Source of the DNA: Sphingopyxis sp. BSN-002
Lineage (GTDB): Bacteria; Pseudomonadota; Alphaproteobacteria; Sphingomonadales; Sphingomonadaceae
Length of the DNA: 64,000 nt
Reading direction: 5' to 3'
Assembly (NCBI RefSeq): GCF_022024275.1
Contig: NZ_CP091804.1
Span: 3,366,501-3,430,500, forward strand
A program made the position numbers and the translations under genes. Below, one piece after another: positions 55,043 through 64,000 of this stretch. Below the pieces are notes generated by a model. It searched no databases. It was not told the origin of the DNA and saw only the letters and a list, made by a program, of their open reading frames with translations. Within the stretch, counting starts at the first letter, position 1; each line of letters starts with the position of its first letter.

Positions 55043-55588
55043 ATGCTGGGGCGGATCATCACGATGTGCGCGATCATCGCGGCGGGTTCGATCGCGGTAG
55101 GGAGCATGGCCACGCGCGACGCCGGGTCGTCGCGCGCGCCCGCTGCGGACGACAGCAACGCCAACTGGACGACGCAGCCGCGAACGCATGGCAGCGCTCA
55201 GGCCCCTGCAACGCGCTCGTCATCGGGCGAAGTGCGGCTCGGCCGTTCCGGGGATTCGCATTTCTATGCCGATACCGAGGTGAACGGCACGAGCATCCGC
55301 ATGATGGTCGACAGCGGGGCGTCGATCATCGCGCTGACGCGCCGCGATGCCGAAGCCATCGGGATCGATGTCGACCGCCTGCCGGTCGCGGGAACCGCGA
55401 AGACGGCGGGGGGCGACGTGCCGATGCGCGTCGTCATGCTCGACAGTGTCGACGTCGACGGTATCGAGGTCCGCCACGTCGAAGCGGCGGTGGTTGACGC
55501 CGACATGGGCGTCTCGCTGCTCGGGCAGAGCTATCTGTCCAAACTCGACGCTGTGAATGTCGAAGGCGACACGATGACGCTGCGCTGA
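55043..55588 (+). CDS. membrane-anchored retropepsin-like aspartic protease (TIGR02281 type)
   Basis: A 181-residue protein. N-terminal hydrophobic anchor MLGRIITMCAIIAAGSIAVGS, linker to about 65, then a single aspartic protease lobe: HFYADTEVNGTSIRMMVDSGASIIALTRRDAEAIG with the Asp-Ser-Gly-Ala catalytic motif, and VSLLGQSYLSKLDAVNVEGDTMTLR at the end. It must dimerise like retropepsin to be active. Bacterial homologues are periplasmic and their substrates unknown. ATG at 55043. Confidence 0.88.
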   Translation: MLGRIITMCAIIAAGSIAVGSMATRDAGSSRAPAADDSNANWTTQPRTHGSAQAPATRSSSGEVRLGRSGDSHFYADTEVNGTSIRMMVDSGASIIALTRRDAEAIGIDVDRLPVAGTAKTAGGDVPMRVVMLDSVDVDGIEVRHVEAAVVDADMGVSLLGQSYLSKLDAVNVEGDTMTLR

Positions 55589-55628
55589 GCGCCGCACTTG
55601 CCAAATCCGGCCGCTTTGCCCACATGCG

Positions 55629-56300
55629 ATGGCCATGAACGCTCCCAATCCTCCGCTGAAGGCCGCGATCGTGCCGGTCACCGCCTTCCAGCAGAATTGC
55701 ACCCTGCTGTGGTGTACCGAGACCAACAAGGCGGCGCTCGTCGATCCCGGCGGCGACCTGCCGAAGCTGCGCGAGGCGATCCGCCAGACGGGGGTCGAGG
55801 TCGAGAAGATCCTCGTCACCCACGGCCATATGGATCATTGCGGGCTGGCGGGTGTGTTCGCCAAGGAACTCGGCGTGCCGCTCGAAGGGCCGCACGAGGA
55901 CGACCGTTTCTGGATTGAGGGCCTCGCGACGGCGGGCGAACGCTTCGGGATGGAGGGTGAGCCCTTCGAGCCCGACCGCTGGCTGGTCGACGGCGACAAG
56001 GTGACCGTCGGCAATCTGGAAATCGACGTCATCCATTGCCCCGGGCACACGCCCGGCCATGTCGTCTTCTATCACGGTCCTTCGAAGCTCGCGATCGTCG
56101 GCGACGTGCTGTTCCAGGGATCGATCGGGCGCACCGATTTCCCGCGCGGCAATCACCAGCAACTGCTCGATTCGATCACGCAGAAGCTGTGGCCGCTGGG
56201 CGGCGACACGATCTTTCTGCCGGGACATGGCGCGCACAGCAGCTTCGCGCAGGAACGGCGTACCAATCCCTATGTCGGCGACGCGGCGATCGGATCCTGA
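55629..56300 (+). CDS. MBL-fold metallo-hydrolase (YcbL/glyoxalase II-like)
   Basis: A 223-residue metallo-beta-lactamase fold protein. ILVTHGHMDHCGLAG gives HxHxDH; IHCPGHTPGHVVFYHG, IVGDVLFQGSIGRTDFPRGN and FLPGHGAHSSFAQER give the remaining His/Asp ligands in the order of the YcbL group. YcbL-type enzymes hydrolyse thioesters such as S-lactoylglutathione. Start at 55629 or at an ATG two codons on. It follows the protease gene by 40 bp. Confidence 0.92.
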   Translation: MAMNAPNPPLKAAIVPVTAFQQNCTLLWCTETNKAALVDPGGDLPKLREAIRQTGVEVEKILVTHGHMDHCGLAGVFAKELGVPLEGPHEDDRFWIEGLATAGERFGMEGEPFEPDRWLVDGDKVTVGNLEIDVIHCPGHTPGHVVFYHGPSKLAIVGDVLFQGSIGRTDFPRGNHQQLLDSITQKLWPLGGDTIFLPGHGAHSSFAQERRTNPYVGDAAIGS

Positions 56301-56382
56301 CCGGACCCGGGCCTCGCCTCTTTACCCGATACTAACCATGATCGCCTAATGCCGCCCGATGCGGCAGGGGACGATCGAGCGG

Positions 56383-57699
56383 ATGAAGGCGTGGCTGGAG
56401 CGCGCGATACCCTGGCGGTGGGCGCTCTACTGGCTGTTCATCCCGAACCTGATCGTGATCCTGATGTGGCCGATCGGCGGCCCGTCGATGGGCAATCTCC
56501 TGCAGCTTTTCGGCTTTTCGGCCCTGCTCGTATCGCAGTTGCCGTGGACGCGCGTGAAGCAGCTCCTGCTGCTCCTCATGATGGGCGCGGTCTCCGCCTT
56601 TTACGTCACCAAGACCTTCAATCTGCCGATCTGGGCGATCGGCTATCTGCCGTCATTCGCCAGCGAGGTGCAGCCCTGGCGTGCGCCGCTCTATGTCGCC
56701 GGCGCCATCGTTTTTGCGGGCGTCGTCCTGTTCAGCTTGCGCCGGGCGCCGCAGGTGCAGCGCTTTCCCTCGCTGCTGCCGATGCTTGTGGCGCTGGGGA
56801 TGGTGTTCGGGTTCAGCATGATGGACGGCCTCGCGACGGCGTCGACCCGCGGCAGCTATCATTCGGCTCCCGAACCGGGGCAGCCCTTCCACGCCGCCTC
56901 GCATGTGGTCGGTCTGGCGAAGCCCGGTGCCGAACGGCACCATCTGGTGATCATATTGGTCGAGGCGCTCGGGCGTCCGACCGCGGGAACCGAAAAGGCG
57001 CTCTATGCCGCCGACTGGGACCGGCCGCGCTGGCGTGACCGTTATGACGTCTCGCACGGCAAGGTCCCCTATTACGGGTCGACGACCAGCGCCGAACTCC
57101 GCGAGCTATGCGGGGTCTGGGGTCTCTATATGGATTTCGATTTCGCGAAGGCCGACTGCCTGCCCGAACATTACCGGCGTGCGGGGTACGAGACGACCGC
57201 GATGCACAGCTTTACCGGCAGTTTCTTCAACCGCACGGCATGGTATCCGAAGCTCCATTTCGACCGGGTCGAGTTCGAGCGCGACCTTGAGCGCGATGGC
57301 GCGCGCCCCTGTGGCGGGATGTTCCCCGGCGCGTGCGACAAGGATGTTCCGGCGCTGATCGGCCGTCGCCTCGCTGCCGCCGACAGGCCGCAGATGATCT
57401 ATTGGCTGACGCTCAACACCCATGCGCCGGTGGTCGAGGACGCGAAGCTCGGCACGGCCGGATGCCACATCGGCCCGCAGGTCTGGCGGGAGGAGAACCC
57501 CGGGCTCTGCCGGATGTTCTCGCTCCACCATCAGCTTGCCGACGCGATCGACGCGATGGCGATGGACCCGAACCTGCCGCCTACCGACATTCTGGTCGTC
57601 GGCGACCATATGCCGCCGGTCCTCGACCGCGAGACGCGGCTGCGCTTCGACGGCAGCCACGTGCCCTGGCTGTTCCTGCGCGCCCGGTCCGGGAAATAG
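56383..57699 (+). CDS. membrane sulfatase-fold hydrolase/phosphotransferase (alkaline phosphatase superfamily)
   Basis: A 438-residue protein: about five N-terminal helices (RWALYWLFIPNLIVILMWP onward, to about 155), then a sulfatase-like catalytic domain. HHLVIILVEALGRP gives the first metal-binding Glu, YYGSTTSAELRELCGVWG places a nucleophile Thr as in LTA synthase/EptA relatives, and LTLNTHAP plus VVGDHMPPVL give metal His/Asp. It may transfer phosphoglycerol or phosphoethanolamine to an envelope glycan or lipid. The ATG at 56383 is preferred because AGGGG lies 10 nt upstream; an ATG eight codons earlier has none. Confidence 0.82.
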   Translation: MKAWLERAIPWRWALYWLFIPNLIVILMWPIGGPSMGNLLQLFGFSALLVSQLPWTRVKQLLLLLMMGAVSAFYVTKTFNLPIWAIGYLPSFASEVQPWRAPLYVAGAIVFAGVVLFSLRRAPQVQRFPSLLPMLVALGMVFGFSMMDGLATASTRGSYHSAPEPGQPFHAASHVVGLAKPGAERHHLVIILVEALGRPTAGTEKALYAADWDRPRWRDRYDVSHGKVPYYGSTTSAELRELCGVWGLYMDFDFAKADCLPEHYRRAGYETTAMHSFTGSFFNRTAWYPKLHFDRVEFERDLERDGARPCGGMFPGACDKDVPALIGRRLAAADRPQMIYWLTLNTHAPVVEDAKLGTAGCHIGPQVWREENPGLCRMFSLHHQLADAIDAMAMDPNLPPTDILVVGDHMPPVLDRETRLRFDGSHVPWLFLRARSGK

Positions 57700-57705
57700 C
57701 CGGAA

Positions 57706-58146
57706 TTATTTCGGCGCAGCGACCTCGGTCGCGGTAACCGCAGTGGTCGAGAAGCTGACCGGCGTCGCGTAGACGACAAACAGCGCGAAAACGGCAAGGC
57801 CGAGCTGCGTCAGCATTGTGATGATCGTGCCGGCCATGCGGCCCCACGCCATGCCGTCCATGCCGAGCGCGTGCAGGATGCGGCCGACCAGATAGAGCGC
57901 GCCGACGCCCCACAGCCAGATCGACCATCCGACGCCAAGCTCGACGAGCGCGAGCAGGATCAGCACGAAGGCGGTGTTCTCGACGAAATTGCTGTGCGCG
58001 CGCATCCGCCGCGTCACCGCTTCGCTTCCGCCGTCGCCGATGAAAACCTTTTCCTTGGTCCTTACGCGTCCGACGCGAACGCTGAGCCAGAGATTGAGCA
58101 GCGCCGCCCCCGCGGCGATTGTCAGGCTGATCGGCAAGATAATCAT
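57706..58146 (-). CDS. MAPEG family membrane protein
   Basis: A 146-residue four-helix protein. KEKVFIGDGGSEAVTRRMRAHSNFVENTAFVLILLALVE in outline (about 31-69) is the MAPEG signature with Arg-Ala-His-x-Asn-Phe-x-Glu. Eukaryotic relatives are microsomal glutathione transferases; the bacterial activity is unknown. Convergent with the sulfatase-fold gene, 6 bp between stops. ATG at 58146. Confidence 0.92.
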   Translation of the reverse strand: MIILPISLTIAAGAALLNLWLSVRVGRVRTKEKVFIGDGGSEAVTRRMRAHSNFVENTAFVLILLALVELGVGWSIWLWGVGALYLVGRILHALGMDGMAWGRMAGTIITMLTQLGLAVFALFVVYATPVSFSTTAVTATEVAAPK

Positions 58147-58461
58147 GTGGCTTCCCCCCTGTCGTTGGCCGGTGTTCCGGCGGTGACGAGGGTGTGGCAT
58201 TGCGGGCCGGGCAGGGCAAGTGGCGCGGTGGCACATCCTTTCCCCCTCGGGGGTTGCCTTTGCGGGCAAAAACGCTATAGCCGCGCCCGATCCGGCACCC
58301 GACACCAACTGGCGTTGAGGCACCCTCCGGCGGACAGTTTCCCGTTCTTTTTCAGGCGGAAACAAGCATCGCGCGGCGGGCGGGCCAGTCATTTCCGGCA
58401 ACGGAAGCGACATGTCCGGGTTCGCCGATTCGTATAAACATTTAAGAATGCAGGATATAAA
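58147..58461. other. intergenic region with the rpmF promoter
   Basis: About 315 bp between divergent MAPEG and rpmF. The only recognisable signal is the promoter at 58254-58281; the remaining 180 bp up to rpmF would be an untranslated leader. No gene is seen in it; GGCACC- and GCGGGCGGGCC-type GC tracts could fold, but no clear terminator is visible. Confidence 0.5.
58254..58281 (+). promoter_or_regulatory. sigma70-type promoter for rpmF-plsX-fabH
   Basis: TTGCCT (58254-58259) and TATAGC (58276-58281) with 16-bp spacing, 181 bp before rpmF. Confidence 0.6.
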
Positions 58462-58638
58462 ATGGCCGTTCCCAAGCGAAAAACCTCGCCCTCGAAGCGC
58501 GGCATGCGTCGTAGCCACGACAGCCTGAAGGTCGAAGCCTTCCAGGAATGCCCGAACTGCGGCGAGCTGAAGCGCCCGCACAACCTGTGCAACGCCTGTG
58601 GCCACTACAACGGCCGCGAAGTGGTGGCTGGCGCCTAA
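58462..58638 (+). CDS. rpmF: 50S ribosomal protein L32
   Basis: A 58-residue L32: [20 protein letters not shown] then a zinc ribbon [23 protein letters not shown] with two Cys-x2-Cys pairs, so this is the zinc-dependent form. AGGATATAAA precedes the ATG. It is the first gene of the conserved rpmF-plsX-fabH cluster that links translation with fatty acid synthesis, 22 bp before plsX. Confidence 0.97.
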   Translation: MAVPKRKTSPSKRGMRRSHDSLKVEAFQECPNCGELKRPHNLCNACGHYNGREVVAGA

Positions 58639-58660
58639 GCCCTAGCCGGAGAGCGTTCGG

Positions 58661-59695
58661 ATGAGCCTCACACCGCGAATCGCGATCGATGCGATGGGCG
58701 GTGACGTCGGCGTGCGCATGATGCTCGCCGGCGCCGCTATGGCGCGTCACAAGCACGACGGTCTCCGTTTCCTGCTCGTCGGCGACGAGGGGCAGATCAA
58801 GGCTGCGCTCGAAAACCACCCGAACCTGCGCGCCGCGTCGGACATCATCCATACCGATGGCGTGGTGACAGGCGAGGACAAGCCCAGCCAGGCGATCCGC
58901 AAGGCAAAGAGCACCTCGATGGGGCTCGCGATCGATGCGGTGAAGCGCGGCGATGCCGGCGGTGCCGTCTCGGCGGGTAACACCGGTGCGCTTATGGCGA
59001 TGGCGAAGCTCGCGCTGCGCACGATGCCGGGGATCGACCGGCCGGCGCTCGCCGCGTTGCTGCCGACGCTCGGCGACAATGACGTCGTCATGCTCGACCT
59101 TGGCGCCAATACCGATTGCGACGCGAACAATCTGGTGCAGTTTGCGGTGATGGGCGCCGCCTATGCGCGCACCGCGATGGGGCTGGAAAAGCCGCGCGTC
59201 GCCCTGCTCAATATCGGTACCGAGGAATTGAAAGGCACCGACGAGATCCGTGACGCCGCGGCGCTGCTTCGCGAGGCGAAGGGGCTGCCGATGCAGTTCA
59301 CCGGATTTATCGAGGGTGACAAGCTCTCGCGCGGCGACGTCGACGTGATCGTCCACGACGGCTTTTCGGGCAACATCGCGCTGAAGACGATCGAGGGAAC
59401 GGCGCGTTTCGTGACCGACCTGCTGCGCCGCGCCTTTACCAGTTCGGTGCGCTCGAAGATCGGCTTCCTGATCTCGCGCCCCGCGACCGAGCTGCTGCGG
59501 CATCATCTCGACCCCAACAATCACAATGGCGCCGTGTTCCTCGGCCTCAACGGCGTGGTGCTCAAGAGCCATGGCAGCGCGGATGCAAAGGGGGTCGCGA
59601 ACTGCGTCCACCTGTGCGCCGAGCTCATCGAAAAGGACATTACGCGTCAGGTGACCGAGGATCTCGCCAATTTCCGCGGCGGCGCCGCGGCATGA
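58661..59695 (+). CDS. plsX: phosphate acyltransferase PlsX
   Basis: A 344-residue Pls[21 protein letters not shown] at the N-terminus, [38 protein letters not shown] and [11 protein letters not shown], and [19 protein letters not shown], all family hallmarks. It makes acyl-phosphate from acyl-ACP for phosphatidic acid synthesis by PlsY. Its stop overlaps the fabH start in an ATGA. Confidence 0.98.
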   Translation: MSLTPRIAIDAMGGDVGVRMMLAGAAMARHKHDGLRFLLVGDEGQIKAALENHPNLRAASDIIHTDGVVTGEDKPSQAIRKAKSTSMGLAIDAVKRGDAGGAVSAGNTGALMAMAKLALRTMPGIDRPALAALLPTLGDNDVVMLDLGANTDCDANNLVQFAVMGAAYARTAMGLEKPRVALLNIGTEELKGTDEIRDAAALLREAKGLPMQFTGFIEGDKLSRGDVDVIVHDGFSGNIALKTIEGTARFVTDLLRRAFTSSVRSKIGFLISRPATELLRHHLDPNNHNGAVFLGLNGVVLKSHGSADAKGVANCVHLCAELIEKDITRQVTEDLANFRGGAAA

Positions 59696-60657
59696 CCCTG
59701 CGCGCGATTCTGGCCGGTACCGGCTCGGCGCTGCCCCGCACCCGCGTTTCGAACGCCGAGCTTGCCGAGCGCGTCGACACCAGCGACGACTGGATCGTCG
59801 AGCGTACCGGGATCCGCTTTCGCCATATCGCCGAACCCGACGAGACGACCGCGACGCTGGGTGCCGCCGCGGCGCAGGAAGCGCTGAAGGCCGCAGGCCT
59901 CGAAGCCTCCGACATCGGCCTGATCATCGTCGCAACCGCGACCCCCGACAACACCTTTCCGGCGAGCGCCACGAAGGTGCAGGCGATCCTCGGCGCGCCC
60001 GACTGCGTCGCCTTCGACGTCGCGGCGGTGTGTTCGGGCTTTCTCTATGCGGTGTCGGTCGCCGACTCGATGCTGCGTACGGGCGCTGCAAAGCATGCGC
60101 TCGTCATCGGCAGCGAGACCTTCAGCCGTATTCTCGACTGGGAAGACCGCACGACCTGCGTCCTGTTCGGCGACGGGGCAGGAGCTGTGGTGCTGTCGGC
60201 CGAAGAGGTCGCGGACGATCGCGGGATTCTCGCGACGCGGCTCCATGCCGAGGGCAAATATTGTGACATGCTCTATGTCGATGGCGGCCCCTCGACGACC
60301 GGGACCGTCGGGTATGTCCGCATGCAGGGGCGCGAAGTGTTCCGCCATGCCGTCACCAACCTTGCGAGCGTGCTCGGCGAGGTGATGGAAGATGTCGGGC
60401 TGAAGGCCGAGGACATCGACTGGGTGGTTCCGCACCAGGCGAACAAGCGGATCATCGATGCGACCGCCAAAAAGCTGGGTTTGCCGGCAGAGCGTGTCGT
60501 CCTGACGGTCGATCAGCACGCCAATACGTCCGCCGCATCGGTGCCGCTCGCGCTCGATCTCGCAGTCCGCGACGGACGCATCAAGCGCGGCGATCTGGTC
60601 GTGCTAGAGGCGATGGGCGGGGGCTTTACCTGGGGCGCGGCGGTCCTTCGCATCTGA
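59692..60657 (+). CDS. fabH: beta-ketoacyl-ACP synthase III (FabH)
   Basis: A 321-residue thiolase-fold enzyme. [38 protein letters not shown] with the catalytic Cys, [17 protein letters not shown] with His-Asn-type catalytic His, and [15 protein letters not shown] supply the active site. FabH starts fatty acid synthesis by condensing acetyl-CoA with malonyl-ACP. Translationally coupled to plsX. Confidence 0.98.
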   Translation: MTLRAILAGTGSALPRTRVSNAELAERVDTSDDWIVERTGIRFRHIAEPDETTATLGAAAAQEALKAAGLEASDIGLIIVATATPDNTFPASATKVQAILGAPDCVAFDVAAVCSGFLYAVSVADSMLRTGAAKHALVIGSETFSRILDWEDRTTCVLFGDGAGAVVLSAEEVADDRGILATRLHAEGKYCDMLYVDGGPSTTGTVGYVRMQGREVFRHAVTNLASVLGEVMEDVGLKAEDIDWVVPHQANKRIIDATAKKLGLPAERVVLTVDQHANTSAASVPLALDLAVRDGRIKRGDLVVLEAMGGGFTWGAAVLRI

Positions 60658-60734
60658 CCGGTTGGGGCGTGAGAACGCGTCCCCGAAGGCGACAGGTCTT
60701 CACCGCATCAACTCCTCGCTCCATCCATTTAAGT

Positions 60735-60763
60735 TTGGCGGATTAATTCGCTTTTGTTACATA
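60735..60763 (+). promoter_or_regulatory. candidate promoter for ihfA-merR
   Basis: TTGGCG (60735-60740) and TACATA (60758-60763) with 17-bp spacing in an AT-rich patch, 77 bp before the ihfA ATG. Confidence 0.45.
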
Positions 60764-60839
60764 GCGCGCGGGGACTCGTGACGGTGGGGGCTGTCAGACG
60801 TCCTTCTTGTGCTTTGCTTCAGGAGGGGAAGGGAACAAC

Positions 60840-61133
60840 ATGGCAGCAGGGACACTTACGCGCGCGGACATCGCGGCGCGGATCAACCAGCAGATCGGCC
60901 TGTCGCGCAACGAGTCGGCGACGATCGTCGAATCGATTCTCGATCATATGTCCGACGCACTGGCCGACGGGCAGAATGTGAAGATTTCGGGTTTCGGCAC
61001 GTTCGTGCTTCGCGACAAGGCGCAGCGTATCGGCCGCAATCCGAAGACCGGCATCGAGGTTCCGATCCTGCCCCGGCGGGTGATGACCTTCCGTGCCAGC
61101 CAGTCGATGCGCGCGCGCGTCGCCGGCAAGTGA
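60840..61133 (+). CDS. ihfA: integration host factor subunit alpha
   Basis: A 97-residue HU/IHF family protein. [33 protein letters not shown] forms the helical body, [38 protein letters not shown] the DNA-binding arms with Gly-Arg-Asn-Pro-Lys-Thr-Gly. It bends DNA as a heterodimer with IhfB. AGGAGGGGAAGGG precedes the ATG. In other bacteria it lies next to pheST and a MerR gene; here a MerR gene follows at 21 bp. Confidence 0.96.
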   Translation: MAAGTLTRADIAARINQQIGLSRNESATIVESILDHMSDALADGQNVKISGFGTFVLRDKAQRIGRNPKTGIEVPILPRRVMTFRASQSMRARVAGK

Positions 61134-61154
61134 TCCGGGCCCGGGCCCAGGATC

Positions 61155-61544
61155 GTGTCTGACGTTTACGATCGCAGCGACGGCGGCAAGTCCGCCGGCG
61201 CCATGCTGGCCATCGGCGAGCTTGCGGACCGTATCGGCGTGCCGACGCACGTGCTGCGCTATTGGGAAACGCGCTTTCCCCAGCTTCGCCCGCTCCAGCG
61301 TTCGGGCCGCCGCCGCTATTATCGTGCCGAGGATATCGCGCTCGCCGAGCGTATCCACCATCTGCTGCACGTAAAGGGCTTTACGGTGGAGGGCGCGCGC
61401 AAGGCGCTGTCCGAACCGAACGGCGCCGCGCGAGCCGAACCGGTGACTGTCGTTCCGGCAGCGGTGGTCGCCGCCGCCCCGCATGGTGTCCCGGTGGAAG
61501 CGCTGGTGGCGCTGCGCCAGCGGCTCGTCGCCGCACTCGGCTAG
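61155..61544 (+). CDS. MerR family transcriptional regulator
   Basis: A 129-residue regulator starting from GTG: LAIGELADRIGVPTHVLRYWETRFPQLRPLQRSGRRRYYRAEDIALAERIHHLLHVKGFT in outline carries the winged HTH (about 18-78). The remaining part, PVTVVPAAVVAAAPHGVPVEALVALRQRL, is short and has no Cys metal site, so it is not a metal sensor. Downstream of ihfA and likely co-transcribed, a common proteobacterial arrangement; role unknown. Confidence 0.9.
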   Translation: MSDVYDRSDGGKSAGAMLAIGELADRIGVPTHVLRYWETRFPQLRPLQRSGRRRYYRAEDIALAERIHHLLHVKGFTVEGARKALSEPNGAARAEPVTVVPAAVVAAAPHGVPVEALVALRQRLVAALG

Positions 61545-61550
61545 GCGACG

Positions 61551-62102
61551 TCAGTCGTCGTCCATCGCCGGGCCCAGCGCCGGATCGAGATCGCGCGGGC
61601 GGATAAAGGCGGCGATGCGTGCCATATTGACCTCGAGATCGCGCCAGTCGGCGATGTCGATCTCCAGCCGGACGAGCGCCGACGTCGGCAGCTTTTCCTC
61701 GACCTTCTCGCGAAGCTCGCCGCCGTTCACTTCGGGAACAAGCATCAGAACCAGATCCTCAAGTCCCGGATTATGTCCGGAGATCAAAAGATTATCCGCA
61801 TCCTTTCCCATGTCGTGAATGACGTCGATGAGCGTCGCGGCCGAGGCAAGATAGATGCGGCGGTCCCAATGGGGTTCCAGATCGTCAAGGTTCGCCGCGG
61901 GCTGGAAGATGTCGAGGGTTTCGGTGACGCGTACCGCCGGCGACGCGACGATGCGGTCGACCGGAAAGGCCTGGCGCTTCACATATTGGCCGATGATCTC
62001 CGCACCGCGGCGGCCGCGGGCGTTGATCGGACGGTCAAAATCGCGCTCGACCTGCACGTCCCAGCCCGATTTGGCATGGCGCAGGATGGTCAAAGTCTTC
62101 AA
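61551..62102 (-). CDS. histidine phosphatase family protein (SixA type)
   Basis: A 183-residue protein with TLTILRHAKSGWD (Arg-His-Ala catalytic motif, His8), FDRPINARGRRGAEIIGQY, IVASPAVRVTETLDI and LLISGHNPGLEDLVLML giving the second His. This order matches SixA, which removes phosphate from His on HPt domains in signalling. Convergent with the merR gene, 6 bp between stops. Confidence 0.92.
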   Translation of the reverse strand: MKTLTILRHAKSGWDVQVERDFDRPINARGRRGAEIIGQYVKRQAFPVDRIVASPAVRVTETLDIFQPAANLDDLEPHWDRRIYLASAATLIDVIHDMGKDADNLLISGHNPGLEDLVLMLVPEVNGGELREKVEEKLPTSALVRLEIDIADWRDLEVNMARIAAFIRPRDLDPALGPAMDDD

Positions 62103-62158
62103 AAAACGCTCCCCGCGTTGCCTTCGATCCCCTCAATCAAAAGCTCTCTGCCGCAATC

Positions 62159-64000
62159 TCATGACGGTGAAAAGGCAGGAAACGCGGTTTTTCTTTGTTC
62201 GACATTCGCCGCGGCAACATGATTGACCGCTTCGTCGAGCGGCAGGCGGCGGATCGGCGTGCCTTCGGGGAAGGCGCCGAGCAGCCTTGAAGGGAAGCTT
62301 GGTGAGAGCATCACGAATTGCCCGAAATCGTCGGCGCGGCGGATCAGGCGGCCAAAGGCCTGGCCGATCCGCGCGCGGATGACGCTGTCGTCATAGCCGC
62401 CGCCGCCCTGTGCGGCGCGGCGCGCGGCGTGAAGGATCGTCGGGCGCGGCCAGGGCACGCCCTCCATCACGACGAGTCGCAGCGAATCGCCCGGAACGTC
62501 GACGCCATCCCTCAATGCATCGGTGCCGAGCAGCGAGGCGTGCGGGTCGGCGCGGAAGATGTCGACGAGCGTGCCGGTGTCGAGCGGATCGACATGCTGG
62601 GCGTAGAGCGGCAGCCCGGCGCGGGCGAGGCGGTCGGCGATGCGCGCGTGAACGATACGCAGCCGCCGGATCGCGCTGAAGAGCCCGAGCGCCCCGCCGC
62701 CCGATGCCTCGATCAGCCGGCTGTACGCGCCGGCGAGCGCGGGCAGGTCGCCGCGCGGGATGTCGGTGACGATCAGCACTTCGGACTGGCGCGCATAATC
62801 GAACGGGCTTGGTACCGCGAAATGCTGGACGCCGCCGTCCATATGCCGCGCGCCGGTGCGGATATCGGCGTCGGTCCAACCCGATCCGCTTCGCAAGGTG
62901 GCGGAGGTGACGAGCACGCCCTGCGCGGGGCGATAGACGATGTCGGCGACCGGGCGCGCGGGGTCGAGCCAGTGCCGGTGGAGACCCATATCGAACTCGC
63001 GGCCGTCGAAGCGGTCGACTGCGAGCCAGTCGACGAAGTCGGGATCGGCGGGGCCGCCGACGCGGCCGAGCAGCGACAGCCACGCGCCGAGCGTGTCGAT
63101 CCGCGTGCCGAGGCTGTTGCGTGCGCCGTCGACGCGCGCCCGCGCCTGTCCGTCGAGCCAGTCGGGCGGATCCTCGACGAGCGCGTCGAGTCGCTTGCCG
63201 AGCGCCAGGAGCGGGCGCAGCAGCGCCTCGATCGCGTCGCTTGCACCCGCGGCGGCGGCGACCAGTTCGGGATCGGGATCGGCGAGTTCGGTTTCGAGAC
63301 CGTAGCCGCTGTCACCCGCGCGCGTGTCGACGCTGCGCGCATAGGTCATCGCGCGCACCGCGACGAGAAGCCGCTCGATCGCGCCCCACGGTTCATTCTC
63401 GGAAATGCGGCCGAGCCAGCCTTCGCCGGGCAGTTCGCCCGCGGCGTGGATTGCAGCCTGGATCGCCTTGTCGCCCGCCTCGTCATAGCTTGCGACATCG
63501 GCAAGCCTTGCCGCGAGCCCGCGGCGCCGGCCACGCGACTTGCCCTCGGGGCCGAGCACCCAGCGGCGGATCTCGACCGCTTCCTGACCGGTCAGCGCCG
63601 CGGCGAACATCGAGTCGGCGGCGTCCCACAGATGATGGCCCTCGTCGAAGATCAGTCGCGTCGCTGGCGCCCCGCCGTCGCGCGGGCGTGCGGCCTGCAC
63701 CATGGTCAGCGCATGGTTGGCGATGATGATGTCGGCCTGACCTGCGGCGCGCGTCGAGCGCTCGATGAAGCATTTGCGGAAATGCGGGCAGCCCGCATAG
63801 ATGCACTCGCCGCGCCGGTCGGTGAGCGCAGTGGTGCCGTTGCGGCGGAAGAGCGCGGGGAGCCAGCCGGGCAGATCGCCGCCGACCATGTCGCCGTCAC
63901 GCGTGTACGCCGCCCAGCGCGCGACGAGCTGTGCAAGGATCGCGGCGCGGCCCGAGAAGCCCCCCTGCAGCGCATCCTCGAGATTGAGCAGGCAGAGATA
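62159..64000 (-). CDS. ATP-dependent DNA helicase, DinG/YoaA family (5' end outside window)
   Basis: Partial gene; the reading frame stays open to the right edge, so about 614 C-terminal residues are visible. They include a Cys cluster CIYAGCPHFRKCF that, with a more upstream Cys, would hold the 4Fe-4S cluster of XPD/DinG helicases. DEAH-like IFDEGHHLWDAADS is motif II; LVTSATLRSG is motif III-like; GIGQAFGRLIRR-type IGQAFGRLIRRADD is motif VI. The Walker A region lies outside. It unwinds damaged or R-loop DNA. Ends 56 bp from the SixA-like gene on the same strand. Confidence 0.93.
   Translation of the reverse strand, partial: YLCLLNLEDALQGGFSGRAAILAQLVARWAAYTRDGDMVGGDLPGWLPALFRRNGTTALTDRRGECIYAGCPHFRKCFIERSTRAAGQADIIIANHALTMVQAARPRDGGAPATRLIFDEGHHLWDAADSMFAAALTGQEAVEIRRWVLGPEGKSRGRRRGLAARLADVASYDEAGDKAIQAAIHAAGELPGEGWLGRISENEPWGAIERLLVAVRAMTYARSVDTRAGDSGYGLETELADPDPELVAAAAGASDAIEALLRPLLALGKRLDALVEDPPDWLDGQARARVDGARNSLGTRIDTLGAWLSLLGRVGGPADPDFVDWLAVDRFDGREFDMGLHRHWLDPARPVADIVYRPAQGVLVTSATLRSGSGWTDADIRTGARHMDGGVQHFAVPSPFDYARQSEVLIVTDIPRGDLPALAGAYSRLIEASGGGALGLFSAIRRLRIVHARIADRLARAGLPLYAQHVDPLDTGTLVDIFRADPHASLLGTDALRDGVDVPGDSLRLVVMEGVPWPRPTILHAARRAAQGGGGYDDSVIRARIGQAFGRLIRRADDFGQFVMLSPSFPSRLLGAFPEGTPIRRLPLDEAVNHVAAANVEQRKTAFPAFSPS

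Overview
The window is a housekeeping-rich stretch of a high-GC alphaproteobacterial chromosome, most likely a sphingomonad. I favour a Sphingopyxis-like genus from recall only. The evidence is the style of the rpoB/rpoC, rplKAJL, accBC, ihfA-merR, rpmF-plsX-fabH and ccmAB genes, a stilbene/carotenoid-cleaving oxygenase, DUF1254 and GPH-type MFS genes, and dense packing with many ATGA/GTGA start-stop overlaps. There is no integrase, insertion sequence, CRISPR array or prophage. The only sign of horizontal traffic is a small orphan immunity-like gene near 7.2 kb.

Layout. 0-3.6 kb: the end of an RND efflux outer-membrane factor, a DUF2264 protein, a guanidinium exporter with a candidate guanidine-II riboswitch, and an MFS permease. 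3.8-6.9 kb: secE, nusG, tesB, rplK, rplA. 7.2-14.6 kb: an accessory block with Imm8, a VOC-ccmB-ccmA-metallopeptidase chain, phhB, DUF1275, an amino-acid permease, an XRE/DUF2975 module with a four-site operator array, a PadR/DUF2218 module and a GNAT. 14.6-15.9 kb: a promoter, a structured leader, rplJ and rplL. 16-26.9 kb: a second accessory block with a Pro/Ala-rich membrane protein, an uncharacterised trio (PLP enzyme, ATP-grasp ligase, nucleotidyltransferase), a carotenoid oxygenase with a TetR regulator, a diguanylate cyclase, DUF4197, a 2OG-oxygenase-like protein, RidA and a UBP zinc finger. 27-35.8 kb: rpoB and rpoC, with a tRNA-Leu-like RNA between them. 35.9-50.7 kb: an acyltransferase, pspC, recF, arsC, two convergent L,D-transpeptidases, accB-accC-aroQ, thiS-thiG, DUF1254, a Crp-type regulator, CsbD and others. 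50.7-57.7 kb: small envelope proteins, rarD, pyrC, ygfZ, a retropepsin-like protease, an MBL-fold hydrolase and a sulfatase-fold protein. 57.7-64 kb: MAPEG, rpmF-plsX-fabH-ihfA-merR, a SixA-type phosphatase and a DinG-type helicase running off the right edge.

How it works together. The transcription/translation genes that normally form one secE-nusG-rplKAJL-rpoBC cluster are all here and all on the plus strand. They are split into three transcription blocks by about 8 kb and 11 kb of unrelated genes, and the rplJ and rpoB blocks have acquired their own promoters and leaders. The most unusual items are: (i) the rpoB-rpoC intergenic RNA, which keeps a tRNA-Leu acceptor stem, D arm, long variable arm and discriminator but has only a 4-nt anticodon loop; (ii) the PLP/ATP-grasp/nucleotidyltransferase trio; (iii) a ThiS whose C-terminus is Gly-Gly-Gly-Cys instead of Gly-Gly; (iv) a 35-nt acceptor/T-arm minihelix with an encoded CCA next to a 23-bp tandem duplication; and (v) four evenly built operator copies upstream of the DUF2975/XRE pair. 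All functional statements are from reading the sequence; no database search was run.
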